Assembly: GCF_019634845.1 (NCBI RefSeq) | Contig: NZ_JAHCAQ010000015.1 | Location: forward strand, 1 to 64,000 | DNA length: 64,000 bases | From: Dokdonella sp. | GTDB taxonomy: Bacteria; Pseudomonadota; Gammaproteobacteria; Xanthomonadales; Rhodanobacteraceae | Direction: 5' to 3' | Part shown: positions 1 to 8,629 of the stretch, piece by piece | Layout: each line of letters begins with the position of its first letter | How positions within the stretch are numbered: position 1 is the stretch's first letter | The notes under the pieces: model-generated | What the model was told of the DNA's origin: nothing | Databases searched by the model: none | What the model saw: the letters and a program-made list of their open reading frames with translations, nothing else | Program-made: the position numbers and the translations under genes

Positions 1-112
1 ACAGCACCATCAATCAATGCAGAACAGGGCCGCAGATACCGCCATCTCAACCACCAGGGCCGACAGTTGCGCCGCCCAAGAGACCACCAGGTATGCCGCC
101 AAAGTGAATGTC

Positions 113-367
113 ATGGCAAAGTTAAATAGGCGATTTATCATTCATTTCTTTGGATATATATTCGCAACACTTCTTATTTTTATCGGCGGATATTATATCT
201 TGTGGGCTCTGCAAGGCGCATCGTTCTCGGTTGCTGCTGGATCAGCTGCGCAGGAAATATATAAGGCGAGAGCGGAGATAATGTTTCCTATTGGGCTTTT
301 GTTTATTGCTGTTGGTATTCTATATTTTTGTATCGTCTTTAGTAGCCGATCAAGTGAAAGAAAATAG
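113..367 (+). CDS. Small two-TM membrane protein, orphan
   Basis: Encodes about 84 residues from the ATG at 113. The frame stays open back to 17, but the upstream part is polar, Ala/Thr-rich and unlike a signal peptide. Two hydrophobic segments are visible (about residues 8-26 and 60-78), each after basic residues, which predicts an inner-membrane hairpin. The gene is far richer in A+T than the core genes here, like the RHS tip and its partner at 2.2-2.96 kb. I do not recognise the family. By position it could be an orphan immunity protein left by an earlier RHS tip exchange, but that is inference only. Confidence 0.55.
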   Translation: MAKLNRRFIIHFFGYIFATLLIFIGGYYILWALQGASFSVAAGSAAQEIYKARAEIMFPIGLLFIAVGILYFCIVFSSRSSERK

Positions 368-378
368 GGATTAGAACT

Positions 379-411
379 CGCCAACGCCCGGCCTTGCGCC
401 GGGCGTTGGCG
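379..411 (-). terminator. Perfect 14-bp inverted repeat after symE-like gene
   Basis: Positions 379-392 pair perfectly with 398-411 around a 5-base loop, giving a very stable GC-rich hairpin. It starts 7 bases past the stop of the minus-strand SymE gene and 12 bases past the stop of the plus-strand membrane gene, so it may serve both. No clean T-tract follows on either strand, so intrinsic termination is likely but not certain. Confidence 0.6.
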
Positions 412-417
412 TCTGGG

Positions 418-642
418 TCAGTCGATGGTGATGACGAGGCAGCCGTGGGCGATGCGCACGCGCAAGGGCTGCTGCGGATGAAATCCGGCCGCCTGCAACC
501 AGAGCCCTTGCAAGCGTATCCAGGGGATCGGCCGATCGCCGGCCGAACGCGCACGAGCGGGGTAATAGGCCGTAGCGACGGTGAGCCGGCGTTCGTGCGG
601 GCGGGCGGCCGGCGGTGCGGGGGTATGATCGGAATCAGCCAT
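418..642 (-). CDS. SymE-family toxin-like protein
   Basis: Encodes 74 residues. The core matches the SymE family: an RRLTV strand, then IPWIRLQGLWLQAAGF, then a strand ending RIAHGCLVIT. In E. coli SymE this is the LTV / IP-I-LKG-WL-AAGF / GC-I-LT pattern. SymE is an SOS-induced protein with an AbrB-like (SpoVT) fold that affects RNA or nucleoid structure and is held down by the antisense RNA SymR. The start has a good ribosome site (AGGAG about 6 bases upstream). The gene is 73 bases downstream of, and co-oriented with, a truncated XRE regulator. No antisense promoter was identified. Family call firm, toxicity inferred. Confidence 0.8.
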   Translation of the reverse strand: MADSDHTPAPPAARPHERRLTVATAYYPARARSAGDRPIPWIRLQGLWLQAAGFHPQQPLRVRIAHGCLVITID

Positions 643-715
643 GATCCACTCCTAGTCAGTGGGTTGTGGTCAGCGGCGCGCCGGGGTTGCCGCCCCGGTG
701 CGCCGCGCTTGTCTC

Positions 716-913
716 TCAGGCCGCCTGCGCGTTCGCGCTGTTGAGGGCGGCGTCGAGCATGTCGAGCAGCATGCGTTGCTTGGAACGCGGCAGGGCCGCA
801 ATGCGTTCGATCTGCGCGTGCAGCTTCGGTGCCGGTCCACGCTTGCCGATCTTCTTCGCCGCTTCGCCGAACAGCGCGTCCAGCGACAGGTCGAGGGCTT
901 TGGCGATCGGTCG
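716..913 (-). pseudogene. C-terminal fragment of XRE-type regulator
   Basis: On the minus strand about 65 codons read IAKALDLSLDALFGE, then KRGPAPKL, then ERIAALPRSKQRMLLDMLD, ending at a TGA at 716-718. This is the usual end of small XRE/cI-type repressors: the last helix of the HTH domain, a linker, and a C-terminal helix. The HTH beginning is missing, because upstream of about 910 the sequence becomes RHS repeat on the opposite strand. The fragment therefore has no start and no recognition helix. It is followed by the SymE gene in the same direction, suggesting an ancestral XRE-symE operon cut by the RHS cassette. Confidence 0.7.
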
Positions 914-931
914 GTCGGGCGCCTGACGCGG

Positions 932-2626
932 ATGCTCGATGCGAGCGGATCGACGACCTGGTGCTACGATCACCGCGGCAACGTGATCAGCAAGACGCAA
1001 GTCACGCATGGCTCGACCTATGTCCTTGGCTACGAGTACAACGTGGCGGATCGGCTCATGGCGATCGCCTACCCGGACGGCGTGCGAGTGGAGTACACGC
1101 GCGATGCGCTCGGTCGCGTCAGCGCGCTCAAGTTGCGCCTCACGCCGGGCGGGGCGTTGACGACGGTGGTCTCGTCGATCACCTACCTGCCGTTCGGTCC
1201 GGCGCAGTCCTATGCGTTTGCGAGCGGCGGTCAGTCGCTGGCGCTGACCTACGACCAGAACTACTGGCTCAACGACGTCGGCGGCAGCGTGCTGAACCTG
1301 CACTTGTGCCGCGATGGGCTCGCCAACATCACGCGTCTCGCGGCCAGCGCGCCCGCGTGCACGGCCAGCGCCATCGAGCAGTACGGATACGACGCGCTGT
1401 CCCGCTTGACACTGGTGCAGAACGGCAGCGGCGGGACGGTCGAACGCTACAGCTACGGCAAGACCGGTGATCGGCTGAGCAAGACCGTCGGCAGCACGAC
1501 GACGAACTACAGCTACACCCTGGCCACCAGTCATCGCCTGCTCGGCGTGGGCAGCGACGCTCGCGATTACGACAACGCCGGCAACCAGACCAGCGGCAGC
1601 AGTCCGTCGCGAACGTGGACCTTCGACGATCGCAACCGCATGGCCGCGTATAGCCAGTCAGGCATCGGGTTCGGGCGCAGCGGAAGTTACGACTACAACG
1701 GGCGCGGCGAGCGCGTGTTCAAGGATGGGCGCGGCCCGCTGGCGCAGCACAATTCCGCCCATTTCGTCTACGACGAAGCGGGCCTGCTGCTGACCGACAA
1801 CGGCAACGGCAATCCCAATCCGACCGACTACGTCCATGTCGACGGGCGGCCGCTTGCGCTGGTGCGCAACGGCAGCATCTACTACGTCCATTCGGACCAG
1901 CTCGGTACGCCGCGCGCGGTCACGGCAGCCGGCAGCGCGACGCCGCTGTGGAGCTGGAGTTTCGCGGGCAACCCGTTCGGCGAGCAGGCGCCGACCGGGA
2001 GTTTCACCAACATGCTGAGGTTCCCGGGCCAGTACTACGACCCGGAGTCGGGTCTGCACTACAACTACTTCCGCGACTACGAGCCGGGCACGGGGAGGTA
2101 TGTGGAGAGTGATCCGATTGGGTTGGATGGAGGATCGACGACTTTTGGTTATGCGCTTGGCTCTCCTGCGTTCTATTTCGATACCTTGGGGCTGGATGCC
2201 CAGTGTGAAAATTGTGATGATAGAGTTACATCCAAACGCGTGCAGAGATGGTGTGACCAGTTCGGAAAGCGAATTCGAGATAAAAGTCTCGCGAGTTGTG
2301 TAAGAAATAAATGTCAGACTGCGCAAGTGAAATGCAAGTCGCGTTGCCTTGTAAAATGCGATGGTGATGCGGCTCCTAGATCTGGAGGATTTGCAGGCCT
2401 TTCAAGAAGGGGTGACAACCATATCGTTCTTTGCATGGACACTGATCCAAGTCGCGATCAAGCTGGTGGCGGGTGGGGCGCAGTAATCATTCATGAATTT
2501 TCGCATCTTTGCGGTTGGATGCATTGTGATGGGGGAGGGGTTCCTAGAGACCACACGCCAAGTGAGTGCAAGCGCGCGAAAGGTGGTGATCCGCAAGGCG
2601 GAGTTTGTCGATATGATCCGGAATAG
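932..2626 (+). CDS. 5'-truncated RHS protein with metzincin-like toxin tip
   Basis: The YD/RHS repeat signal begins at 914 (VGRLTRMLDASG) and 932 is the first in-frame ATG in it. The frame is open to 659, but codons before about 910 are antisense to an XRE gene. Repeats (YDHRGNV, YGYDALSRL, YDYNGRGERV) lead to the RHS core (FPGQYYDPESGLHYNYFRDY) and a DPIGL/DTLGL boundary near 2190. The 140-residue tip after it is Cys-rich and A+T-rich and contains HEFSHLCGWMH (2492-2524), an exact HExxHxxGxxH zinc-peptidase signature. No Met-turn follows. No signal peptide, PAAR or VgrG part is present, so this is probably a displaced tip cassette, silent unless recombined onto a full-length rhs gene. Peptidase activity is inferred. 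Confidence 0.8.
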   Translation: MLDASGSTTWCYDHRGNVISKTQVTHGSTYVLGYEYNVADRLMAIAYPDGVRVEYTRDALGRVSALKLRLTPGGALTTVVSSITYLPFGPAQSYAFASGGQSLALTYDQNYWLNDVGGSVLNLHLCRDGLANITRLAASAPACTASAIEQYGYDALSRLTLVQNGSGGTVERYSYGKTGDRLSKTVGSTTTNYSYTLATSHRLLGVGSDARDYDNAGNQTSGSSPSRTWTFDDRNRMAAYSQSGIGFGRSGSYDYNGRGERVFKDGRGPLAQHNSAHFVYDEAGLLLTDNGNGNPNPTDYVHVDGRPLALVRNGSIYYVHSDQLGTPRAVTAAGSATPLWSWSFAGNPFGEQAPTGSFTNMLRFPGQYYDPESGLHYNYFRDYEPGTGRYVESDPIGLDGGSTTFGYALGSPAFYFDTLGLDAQCENCDDRVTSKRVQRWCDQFGKRIRDKSLASCVRNKCQTAQVKCKSRCLVKCDGDAAPRSGGFAGLSRRGDNHIVLCMDTDPSRDQAGGGWGAVIIHEFSHLCGWMHCDGGGVPRDHTPSECKRAKGGDPQGGVCRYDPE

Positions 2627-2960
2627 GCTTGCAGCTCTTTGGTGCTCTATCTTGTTGGTGGGATGCTGTCCGGTGCAACAGAAATCAACGGATAACAAAA
2701 TTGCTCCGATAGTTGATGGGGACGCTTTTCGAGCAGGTCTATTTCTTGACTATTGTTGGAGCGCGAAACATTTTGTAAGCGTTGATTTTGCGAAGGCAAC
2801 GTTCATACAGTTTGTCAATGATGATTTTGCGATGTACCGATTGAGCTCTGGGCCAAGCGAAATGTTGTACTGCGCCTATCCGCTGAATAACGCGGAGTTG
2901 ATCCAGAAGGCGAAAGAACTTGGCATATCATACTCGGTGTATATTTCAGTGCTTCCTTAA
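2613..2960 (+). CDS. Small lipoprotein, candidate immunity protein
   Basis: Encodes 115 residues. The start is set at 2613 because a ribosome site (GGAG about 9 bases upstream) precedes MIRNRLAALWCSILLVGC, a lipoprotein signal with lipobox LVGC. The mature part is acidic with a few aromatic residues and has no recognised domain. It overlaps the RHS stop by 14 bases and shares its low GC, the standard arrangement of toxin tip and cognate immunity gene. A lipoprotein location would fit a toxin acting in the periplasm or cell envelope. The immunity role is inferred from position. Confidence 0.65.
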   Translation: MIRNRLAALWCSILLVGCCPVQQKSTDNKIAPIVDGDAFRAGLFLDYCWSAKHFVSVDFAKATFIQFVNDDFAMYRLSSGPSEMLYCAYPLNNAELIQKAKELGISYSVYISVLP

Positions 2961-3253
2961 CAGGGTGCTGAGGATACTCGGGCGCGAGCGCGCGCAGGTC
3001 GTGTCAGCACGTTGGGAAAGAGTCGGGAAGACGATGTGTGGACGATGACGAATCGATGTGTCACCGATGCCAACCCCATGCGTTTCGATGAAGGGTCGCT
3101 GGCCGCGTCAAAGGGATCAACGCCAACAGCCACGCTTGGAGTTTCGCTGAATGGATCGCATCGGACGGCGCAGTGGCCGGCTCGGCGTTTGGCAGAGTGC
3201 GCCGGCGAGGACTAGGATCACGGCTTCCAGTCACGCAATGAGGAGGCAGTGCA
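2961..3253. other. Intergenic end of the accessory island
   Basis: About 290 bases with no convincing gene. A 67-codon open frame at 3012-3215 has no ribosome site, no domain and low-complexity content. Base composition returns from the A+T-rich island to the GC-rich chromosomal background here. Confidence 0.4.
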
Positions 3254-3856
3254 ATGGCAACGATCCTCGGTCCGCAGCGGCTTGGTCCGCTCACGCCACT
3301 GGTCGGCGAATGGGAAGGCGACGACGGCGTCGATCTGTCGTACCACAACAAGGACGACGTGACCGGCGAAACCGGCTACTTCGAGAAGGCCTGGTTCCAC
3401 CCGATTCCGCTGCAGGAAAACGGCAAGCAGACGCTGGAAGGTCTCAACTACAAGATGACCGCCTGGCGCCATGGCGAGGAGGCGATGGACCCGTTCCACG
3501 ACGAGGTCGGCTACCTGCTGTGGGAAAAGGCGAGTGGGCAGGTCATGCGCGTGGTCGTGTTCGGCCGCGGCATCGCGCTCATTGCGGGCGGCAGTGCCAA
3601 GCCGCGCGACCGCAAGCTCAATTTCGTCGCTACGCCCGGTGATCCGTCGTATGGCATCCTGCAGAACAAGTACCTGCTCGAACGCGCCGAGCTCAAGGGA
3701 TTCGACAGCACGTTCACCTGCAATGCCGACGGCACCTTGAGTTATACCTCGGACCTCGTGCTCAAGCTCGCCGCCACCGGCCAGCAGATGCACCACACCG
3801 ATCGCAACACGTTGCATCGGGTGGCGAGCCTGCATCCCGGCAGCGCGCACGCCTGA
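3254..3856 (+). CDS. Nitrobindin/FABP-like beta-barrel protein
   Basis: Encodes 200 residues with no signal peptide, so cytoplasmic. GPLTPLVGEWEGDDGVDLSY near the N terminus resembles the opening L-G-W-G strand of nitrobindin (DUF1794/THAP4-like) ten-stranded barrels, which bind heme and react with NO or peroxynitrite. The body alternates short hydrophobic strands, and a His cluster (QQMHHTDRNTLHR) near the C terminus could supply the axial ligand. It is longer than minimal nitrobindins (about 160 residues). GAGGAGG lies about 9 bases before the start. The family is likely, heme binding inferred. It stands alone with no operon partner. Confidence 0.6.
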   Translation: MATILGPQRLGPLTPLVGEWEGDDGVDLSYHNKDDVTGETGYFEKAWFHPIPLQENGKQTLEGLNYKMTAWRHGEEAMDPFHDEVGYLLWEKASGQVMRVVVFGRGIALIAGGSAKPRDRKLNFVATPGDPSYGILQNKYLLERAELKGFDSTFTCNADGTLSYTSDLVLKLAATGQQMHHTDRNTLHRVASLHPGSAHA

Positions 3857-4038
3857 GCGGTGGCGGGCATGGCGGGTCCGGCACCACGCCGCTGAGCGTC
3901 AGGCGCGGGGCGACGGCTCCAGTCGACCACAGCGGCGTCGGCGCGGTATGGCGTGGCGGCTTGCGCCGAGCGCGCCGACCGGTGCCGTATGCGCCGCGGC
4001 GCCATCCACGCGCCGTGGCGAGGCAGCCGCCGATACGC

Positions 4039-4068
4039 AAACGGCCCCGTCGCAGGACGAGGCCGTTT
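4039..4068 (-). terminator. Hairpin after small basic protein gene
   Basis: AAACGGCC (4039-4046) pairs with GGCCGTTT (4061-4068), and an inner CGTC/GACG stem lengthens it. It lies 57 bases past the stop of the minus-strand gene at 4125-4277 and 183 bases past the plus-strand gene. On the minus strand the stem ends in a short T run. It may terminate both convergent genes. Confidence 0.5.
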
Positions 4069-4124
4069 CGCGTCGCGAGCGGCTCGATGCCGCATCACGG
4101 CATGTGCGCGCAGCGCGCGGCAGC

Positions 4125-4277
4125 TCAATGCGCCGGCGCGGTTTCGGGCATCTTGGTCATGCCGCTGGCTTCCATCGTGCGGGCCATCTTCTTGGCGCGC
4201 TTGAGCGCACGCTTTTCCTCGAAGCTGTGTTGCGGTTTCTTCTTGTCGTGGTGACGCTGGTGGTCTAGGCCCTTCAT
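4125..4277 (-). CDS. 50-residue highly basic small protein
   Basis: Reads MKGLDHQRHHDKKKP..., 50 codons, then TGA at 4125-4127. A near-ideal ribosome site (AGGAGG, 5 bases of spacing) precedes the ATG. The composition is Lys/Arg/His-rich: a KKK cluster, a central FEEKRALKRAKKMARTME helix, and a short neutral tail. No signal peptide or membrane segment. Similar small basic proteins occur in Xanthomonadales, but I know of no assigned function. Nucleic-acid or ribosome binding is only suggested by charge. Confidence 0.65.
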   Translation of the reverse strand: MKGLDHQRHHDKKKPQHSFEEKRALKRAKKMARTMEASGMTKMPETAPAH

Positions 4278-4413
4278 GGGATCCTCCTGGACATCAGTCC
4301 TGTGGTCATTGGGCGGGCATGATGCTGATCCGCTGCAGCGGGCGCGTCAACGTGATCGCCAGCGGGCGTTTCGTTGCCGTTTCGTTTGCGTGGCGCTGCT
4401 GCAAAGCGGCGAT

Positions 4414-5646
4414 TCAGTCGCCGCCCGCACGATGGGCCGGGAGCCGTCCGCCGATGCGCAGCTCGCGCACGAGCGAGCCGCCGATCCAGTAGCACAGCGC
4501 CGCCGCATCGTGCACGCGCCAGGCGACGCAATCGGCGCGCAGGCCGACCGTGAGGCGGCCGCGGTCGGCAAGGCCGAGTGCGCGCGCCGCATTGACGGTG
4601 GCGCCGCGCAGCGCCTCGGTCGGCGTGAGGCCGAACAGTGTGCAGGCCATGCCCAGCGCCAACCGCAGCGACAGCAGCGGCGAGGTGCCGGGGTTGAGGT
4701 CGGTGGCGACCGCCATTGCCACGCCTGCTTTGCGGAATCCATCGATCGGTGGCAGCCGTGTTTCGCGCAGCGCGTAGTAGGCGCCCGGCAGCAGCACGGC
4801 GACCGTGCCGGCCGCGGCCATCGCGGCGACGCCGTCGGCAGCGGTCCATTCGAGATGATCGGCCGACAGCGCCGTGAATTCGGCGGCGAGCGCCGCGCCA
4901 CCCAGGTCGGAAAGCTGGTCGGCGTGCAGCTTGACCGGCAGGCCGAGTTCGCGCGCGCGTGTGAACACGCGGCGCACCTGGGCGGGCGAGAACGCAATCC
5001 GTTCGCAGAAGGCGTCGACCGCATCGGCGAGTCCCGCGCTCGCCGCCGCTGGCAGGATCGCGTCGCAGACGTGGTCGATGTAGGCATCGGCGCGGCCCGC
5101 GAATTCGGGCGGCAGCGCATGCGCCGCCAGCAGCGTGGTGCGCACGCTCACGCCCAGTTCGGCGGCGAGGCGGCGCGCGACGCGCAGCATCTTGAGCTCG
5201 CTGGCGACGTCGAGGCCGTAGCCGGACTTGATCTCGAGCGTCGTCACGCCATCGGCGAGCAACGCGCGGGCGCGCGGCAGCGACTGCGCGAACAGCGCAT
5301 CGGCGTCGGCCGCGCGCGTGGCGCGCACGCTCGCGGCGATGCCGCCGCCGCTGCGCGCGATCTCCTCGTAGCTGGCGCCATGCAGGCGCTGCTCGAATTC
5401 GCGCGCACGGTCGCCGCCGAACACGAGGTGGCTGTGGCAATCGATGAGACCGGGCGTGACCAGTGCGCCAGCAAGACTGTCCTCGTGCCGCGCCGCATGT
5501 CGTGCGGGCAGGCCCGCGCGCGGACCCGCATAGACGATGACGCCATCGCGCCAGGCCAGCGCGCCATCCTCGACGAGGCCAAGACCATCGCCTTCCAGCG
5601 TGGCAAGGCGACAGTCCAGCCACAGGCCATCCCAATTCGTGTCCAT
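4414..5646 (-). CDS. hutI: Imidazolonepropionase
   Basis: Encodes 410 residues, the usual HutI length. The enzyme hydrolyses 4-imidazolone-5-propionate to N-formimino-L-glutamate, the third step of histidine degradation. Amidohydrolase metal motifs are present: [38 protein letters not shown], and the later TDLNPGTSP. The start at 5646 ([12 protein letters not shown]) is chosen because upstream codons in the same frame run into the divergent hutF. Divergent from hutF across 156 bases, so the two probably share a control region. hutH and hutU are not in the window. Confidence 0.93.
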   Translation of the reverse strand: MDTNWDGLWLDCRLATLEGDGLGLVEDGALAWRDGVIVYAGPRAGLPARHAARHEDSLAGALVTPGLIDCHSHLVFGGDRAREFEQRLHGASYEEIARSGGGIAASVRATRAADADALFAQSLPRARALLADGVTTLEIKSGYGLDVASELKMLRVARRLAAELGVSVRTTLLAAHALPPEFAGRADAYIDHVCDAILPAAASAGLADAVDAFCERIAFSPAQVRRVFTRARELGLPVKLHADQLSDLGGAALAAEFTALSADHLEWTAADGVAAMAAAGTVAVLLPGAYYALRETRLPPIDGFRKAGVAMAVATDLNPGTSPLLSLRLALGMACTLFGLTPTEALRGATVNAARALGLADRGRLTVGLRADCVAWRVHDAAALCYWIGGSLVRELRIGGRLPAHRAGGD

Positions 5647-5802
5647 CCCGGTGCGCTCTCCGCGGTCGGCCTGCAATGGCGGCATTATTCCAGAGCGCGG
5701 CCCGCGCCGACCGTGACGCGACCGCGCGCCGGCAGTGGCGGCGGCTGGCATCGGCCATCGCGCATCGCTAGGCTGCAGGCTTTGTGCAGGCGGAGTATGA
5801 GC

Positions 5803-7185
5803 ATGAGCGAGCAAATCCTGTTTGCCGACTACGCCTGGCTGGCTGCCGGTTGGCAGCAGGCCGCCGCGCTGCGCGTGGTCGATGGCCGCATCGAGCCGGG
5901 CGATGCCGCGGCCGGTGGCGTGCGCGTCGGCCGCTACGTCGTGCCCGGCATGCCGAACCTGCATTCACATGCGTTCCAGCGTGCGATGGCGGGGCTGGCC
6001 GAGCGCCGCAGTCTTGGCGGTGATGGCGAGGCCGCAGCCGCCAACGACAGCTTCTGGACCTGGCGCGAGGTCATGTATGCGTTTGCCGGCCGCATTGGCC
6101 CGGATGAACTGCAGGCCATCGCCGCCCAGCTCTATGTCGAGATGCTCAAGGCCGGCTATACCCAGGTCTGCGAGTTCCATTACCTGCATCACGCGCCCGA
6201 TGGTCGCGCCTACGCCGATCCGGCGCAGATGTCGCTGGCGCTGATCGAGGCAGCGCGCGAAGCCGGCATTGGCCTCACCCTGCTGCCGACGCTCTACATG
6301 AGCGGCGGCTTCGATGGCCGCGCACTGACCCCGCGCCAGCGCCGCTTCGGGCATGAGGTCGATGCGTTCCTGGCCCTGGTCGAACGCTTGCGCGCGCTCG
6401 AATCGCCGCTGCTGCGCGTCGGCCTGGCCCTGCATTCGCTGCGCGCGGTGCCGCCCGCCGCGATGCGTGAGGTGCTCGCCAGCGAGCCGGCGCGCAGCGG
6501 GCCCATCCACATCCACATCGCCGAGCAGCTCGGCGAGGTGCAGGACTGCCTGGCCCTGCGCAAGGCGCGGCCGGTCGAATGGCTGCTCGACCACGCCGCG
6601 GTCGATGCGCGCTGGTGCCTCGTCCATGCCACCCATCTGACCGCGGCCGAGACGCGGCGCCTGGCCGCCACTGGTGCCGTCGCCGGCCTGTGCCCGACCA
6701 CCGAGGCCAATCTCGGCGATGGCCTGTTTCCGCTGCGCAGCTGGCTCGATGCCGAGGGTGTGTTCGGCATCGGCTCGGACAGCCACATCTCGGTGTCACC
6801 GGTCGAGGAGCTGCGCTGGCTCGAATATGGCCAGCGCCTGGTCAGCCACCACCGCAACGTGGCGGCGAGCGCCGCATCGCCGAGCACGGGGCAGCTTCTG
6901 CTCGCACGGGCGCTGGCCGGTGGTGCGCAGGCCAGCGGCGTCGAACTCGCCCGCCTGGATCGCGGCCGCGCCGACCTCGTCGTGCTCGACGACAGCGCCG
7001 CGCTGCTGGCCGGTCGCGACTGCGCCAGCGTCGTCGACAGCTGGCTGTTCGCCGGCAATTGCAATCTCGTGCGCGACGTGATGGTCGGTGGCCACTGGCG
7101 CGTGCGTGAGTTCCACCACCGCGACGAAGCGCGCATCGCCGCGCGCTATCGCACCGTGGTGGAGGCGCTGCAACGCGAGGCCTGA
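5803..7185 (+). CDS. hutF: Formimidoylglutamate deiminase
   Basis: Encodes 460 residues. HutF converts N-formimino-L-glutamate to N-formyl-L-glutamate plus ammonia, the Pseudomonas-type branch of histidine degradation. Motifs are [12 protein letters not shown] (metal HxH), [18 protein letters not shown] and [19 protein letters not shown] 5803 is preferred to 5797 because GGAG at 5792-5795 gives 7-base spacing. It acts directly on the HutI product made by the divergent neighbour. A formylglutamate hydrolase (HutG) would complete the path and is not seen here. Confidence 0.93.
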   Translation: MSEQILFADYAWLAAGWQQAAALRVVDGRIEPGDAAAGGVRVGRYVVPGMPNLHSHAFQRAMAGLAERRSLGGDGEAAAANDSFWTWREVMYAFAGRIGPDELQAIAAQLYVEMLKAGYTQVCEFHYLHHAPDGRAYADPAQMSLALIEAAREAGIGLTLLPTLYMSGGFDGRALTPRQRRFGHEVDAFLALVERLRALESPLLRVGLALHSLRAVPPAAMREVLASEPARSGPIHIHIAEQLGEVQDCLALRKARPVEWLLDHAAVDARWCLVHATHLTAAETRRLAATGAVAGLCPTTEANLGDGLFPLRSWLDAEGVFGIGSDSHISVSPVEELRWLEYGQRLVSHHRNVAASAASPSTGQLLLARALAGGAQASGVELARLDRGRADLVVLDDSAALLAGRDCASVVDSWLFAGNCNLVRDVMVGGHWRVREFHHRDEARIAARYRTVVEALQREA

Positions 7186-7267
7186 ACGCCCGCGCCGAGC
7201 AGCGCAGGCGCAACCGCGCGACAGGCGGCGCGCGATTGCGGTGGTCGACTGCGCGCGAGCCTGGCCC

Positions 7268-8512
7268 TCAGGGCTTGCGCAACAGCGGCGCCACGGCGGC
7301 GAAGTCGCCGTCGTTGGGCGCCGGCTGGATCCGCAGCAGGTGCGCCAGCAGCGGATAGACGTCGACGTTGGGAAAGCCCGGCACGACGAGGCCGCGGCGG
7401 AAATCGGGGCCGCGCGCGATGAACAGTGCCTGCATCTTCGGATCGATGTTGTCGTAGCCGTGTTCGCCCACTGAGGTGTGCCCACCCTGGTTCTCGTAGG
7501 CATGCTCGGTGATGATGCCGCCCTCGGCCGCCAGGCACAGGATCGGCGGCAGGCGCGGGTTGCTGCCGTAGTGCAGGCGTGCCGGCACCTGCGACTTGCG
7601 CCAGCAGGTCATGTGCGGATGCGGCTTGAGCAGGGCCTGCTCGACGCTGGCCTGCTTGCCTGGCAACGGCGTCACGGTGGCGAGCACGCCGTAGTTGCCG
7701 ACCTTGATGTCGGCCAGCGGCACCACGTCGTCGAGATAGGTGCGCAGCGCCTTCGAGGTCGTGGCACCGCCATGGTCGGAGACGATGACGAGATCGGTGT
7801 CGTCGTACAGGCCGCGCGCGCGCAGGCCGGCGACGAGGCGCCCGAGCGCGTCATCGACTTCGGCCAGGGCGGCATCGACCTGCGGTGACGGCGGGCCATG
7901 GCTGTGGCTGGCGTGGTCGACCGCATCGAAGTACAGCGTGTAGAACTGCGCGCGCTGCGCGGCCGGAAGGTCGATCCAGTGCAGCAGGTGATCGACGCGC
8001 TCGGACGAGCTCATGCTGCCGTCGTAGTAGAGCCAATGGTCGGGGCGCACGCCGCTGATGGCGACGTCCGAGCCGGGCCAGAACATCGTGGCCGTGCGCA
8101 GACCCTGTTTTTGCGCCGTGATCCAGATCGGCTCGCCGCCCCACCAGGTCGGATCGGCCGTGGTGTAGCGGTCCTTGAACACGAAGGCCGCGCCGGTGTC
8201 GGGGTTGGTGAAGCGGTTGTTGACGATGCCGTGATGGTCGGGATACAGGCCCGTCACGAGCGTGTAGTGGTTGGGGAAGGTCAAGGTCGGGAAGGCCGGC
8301 TGCATGGCCTTGGCCCGCACGCCATCGGCGGCCAGCGCAGCCAGTGTCGGCGTGTGGCCGCGCTGCAGGTAGTCGGGGCGGAATCCATCGATCGAGACGA
8401 GGATGACCAGCGGTCGGCGCGTGGCGGGCGCGGCGGCCTCGGTGCGCGGCTGGCTGGCGCAACCGGCGCAGGCGGCGAGCAGCAGGATCGACAACAGGCG
8501 CAGCAGGCGCAT
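7268..8512 (-). CDS. ENPP-type nucleotide pyrophosphatase/phosphodiesterase lipoprotein
   Basis: Encodes 414 residues. The start at 8512 gives a lipoprotein signal (MRLLRLLSILLLAACAGC). The alkaline-phosphatase fold is clear: VILVSIDGFRPDYL (first Asp ligand), FPTLTFPNHYTLVTGLYPDHHGI with the nucleophilic Thr, YFDAVDHASHSHGP, VSDHGG and GGHTSVGEHGYDN. This matches the ectonucleotide pyrophosphatase/phosphodiesterase family, which hydrolyses nucleotides or phosphodiesters outside the cytoplasm. The natural substrate is not predictable. The gene diverges from the ene-reductase across 117 bases. Confidence 0.88.
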   Translation of the reverse strand: MRLLRLLSILLLAACAGCASQPRTEAAAPATRRPLVILVSIDGFRPDYLQRGHTPTLAALAADGVRAKAMQPAFPTLTFPNHYTLVTGLYPDHHGIVNNRFTNPDTGAAFVFKDRYTTADPTWWGGEPIWITAQKQGLRTATMFWPGSDVAISGVRPDHWLYYDGSMSSSERVDHLLHWIDLPAAQRAQFYTLYFDAVDHASHSHGPPSPQVDAALAEVDDALGRLVAGLRARGLYDDTDLVIVSDHGGATTSKALRTYLDDVVPLADIKVGNYGVLATVTPLPGKQASVEQALLKPHPHMTCWRKSQVPARLHYGSNPRLPPILCLAAEGGIITEHAYENQGGHTSVGEHGYDNIDPKMQALFIARGPDFRRGLVVPGFPNVDVYPLLAHLLRIQPAPNDGDFAAVAPLLRKP

Positions 8513-8629
8513 CGGCACACTCCACGGGGCAAAACGCCTATCGTCGGCAAATCGGGCCGCGGCGCAAGTGTTCATTGGTCAAGTCCGGTGGCGACTGGCT
8601 AAGATCGACGCTTTGCGCGCGGGGTCGCC

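Noticed and set aside
659-931. N-terminal 85-91 codons of the long RHS-containing frame
   Set aside because: They read antisense to a recognisable XRE regulator end and show no RHS or signal-peptide features.
716-1534. 272-codon minus-strand frame extending the XRE fragment into the RHS gene
   Set aside because: Upstream of about 910 it is antisense to clear RHS repeats. Only the last 65 codons are real XRE sequence.
3012-3215. 67-codon frame after the RHS lipoprotein
   Set aside because: No ribosome site, no domain, low-complexity content.
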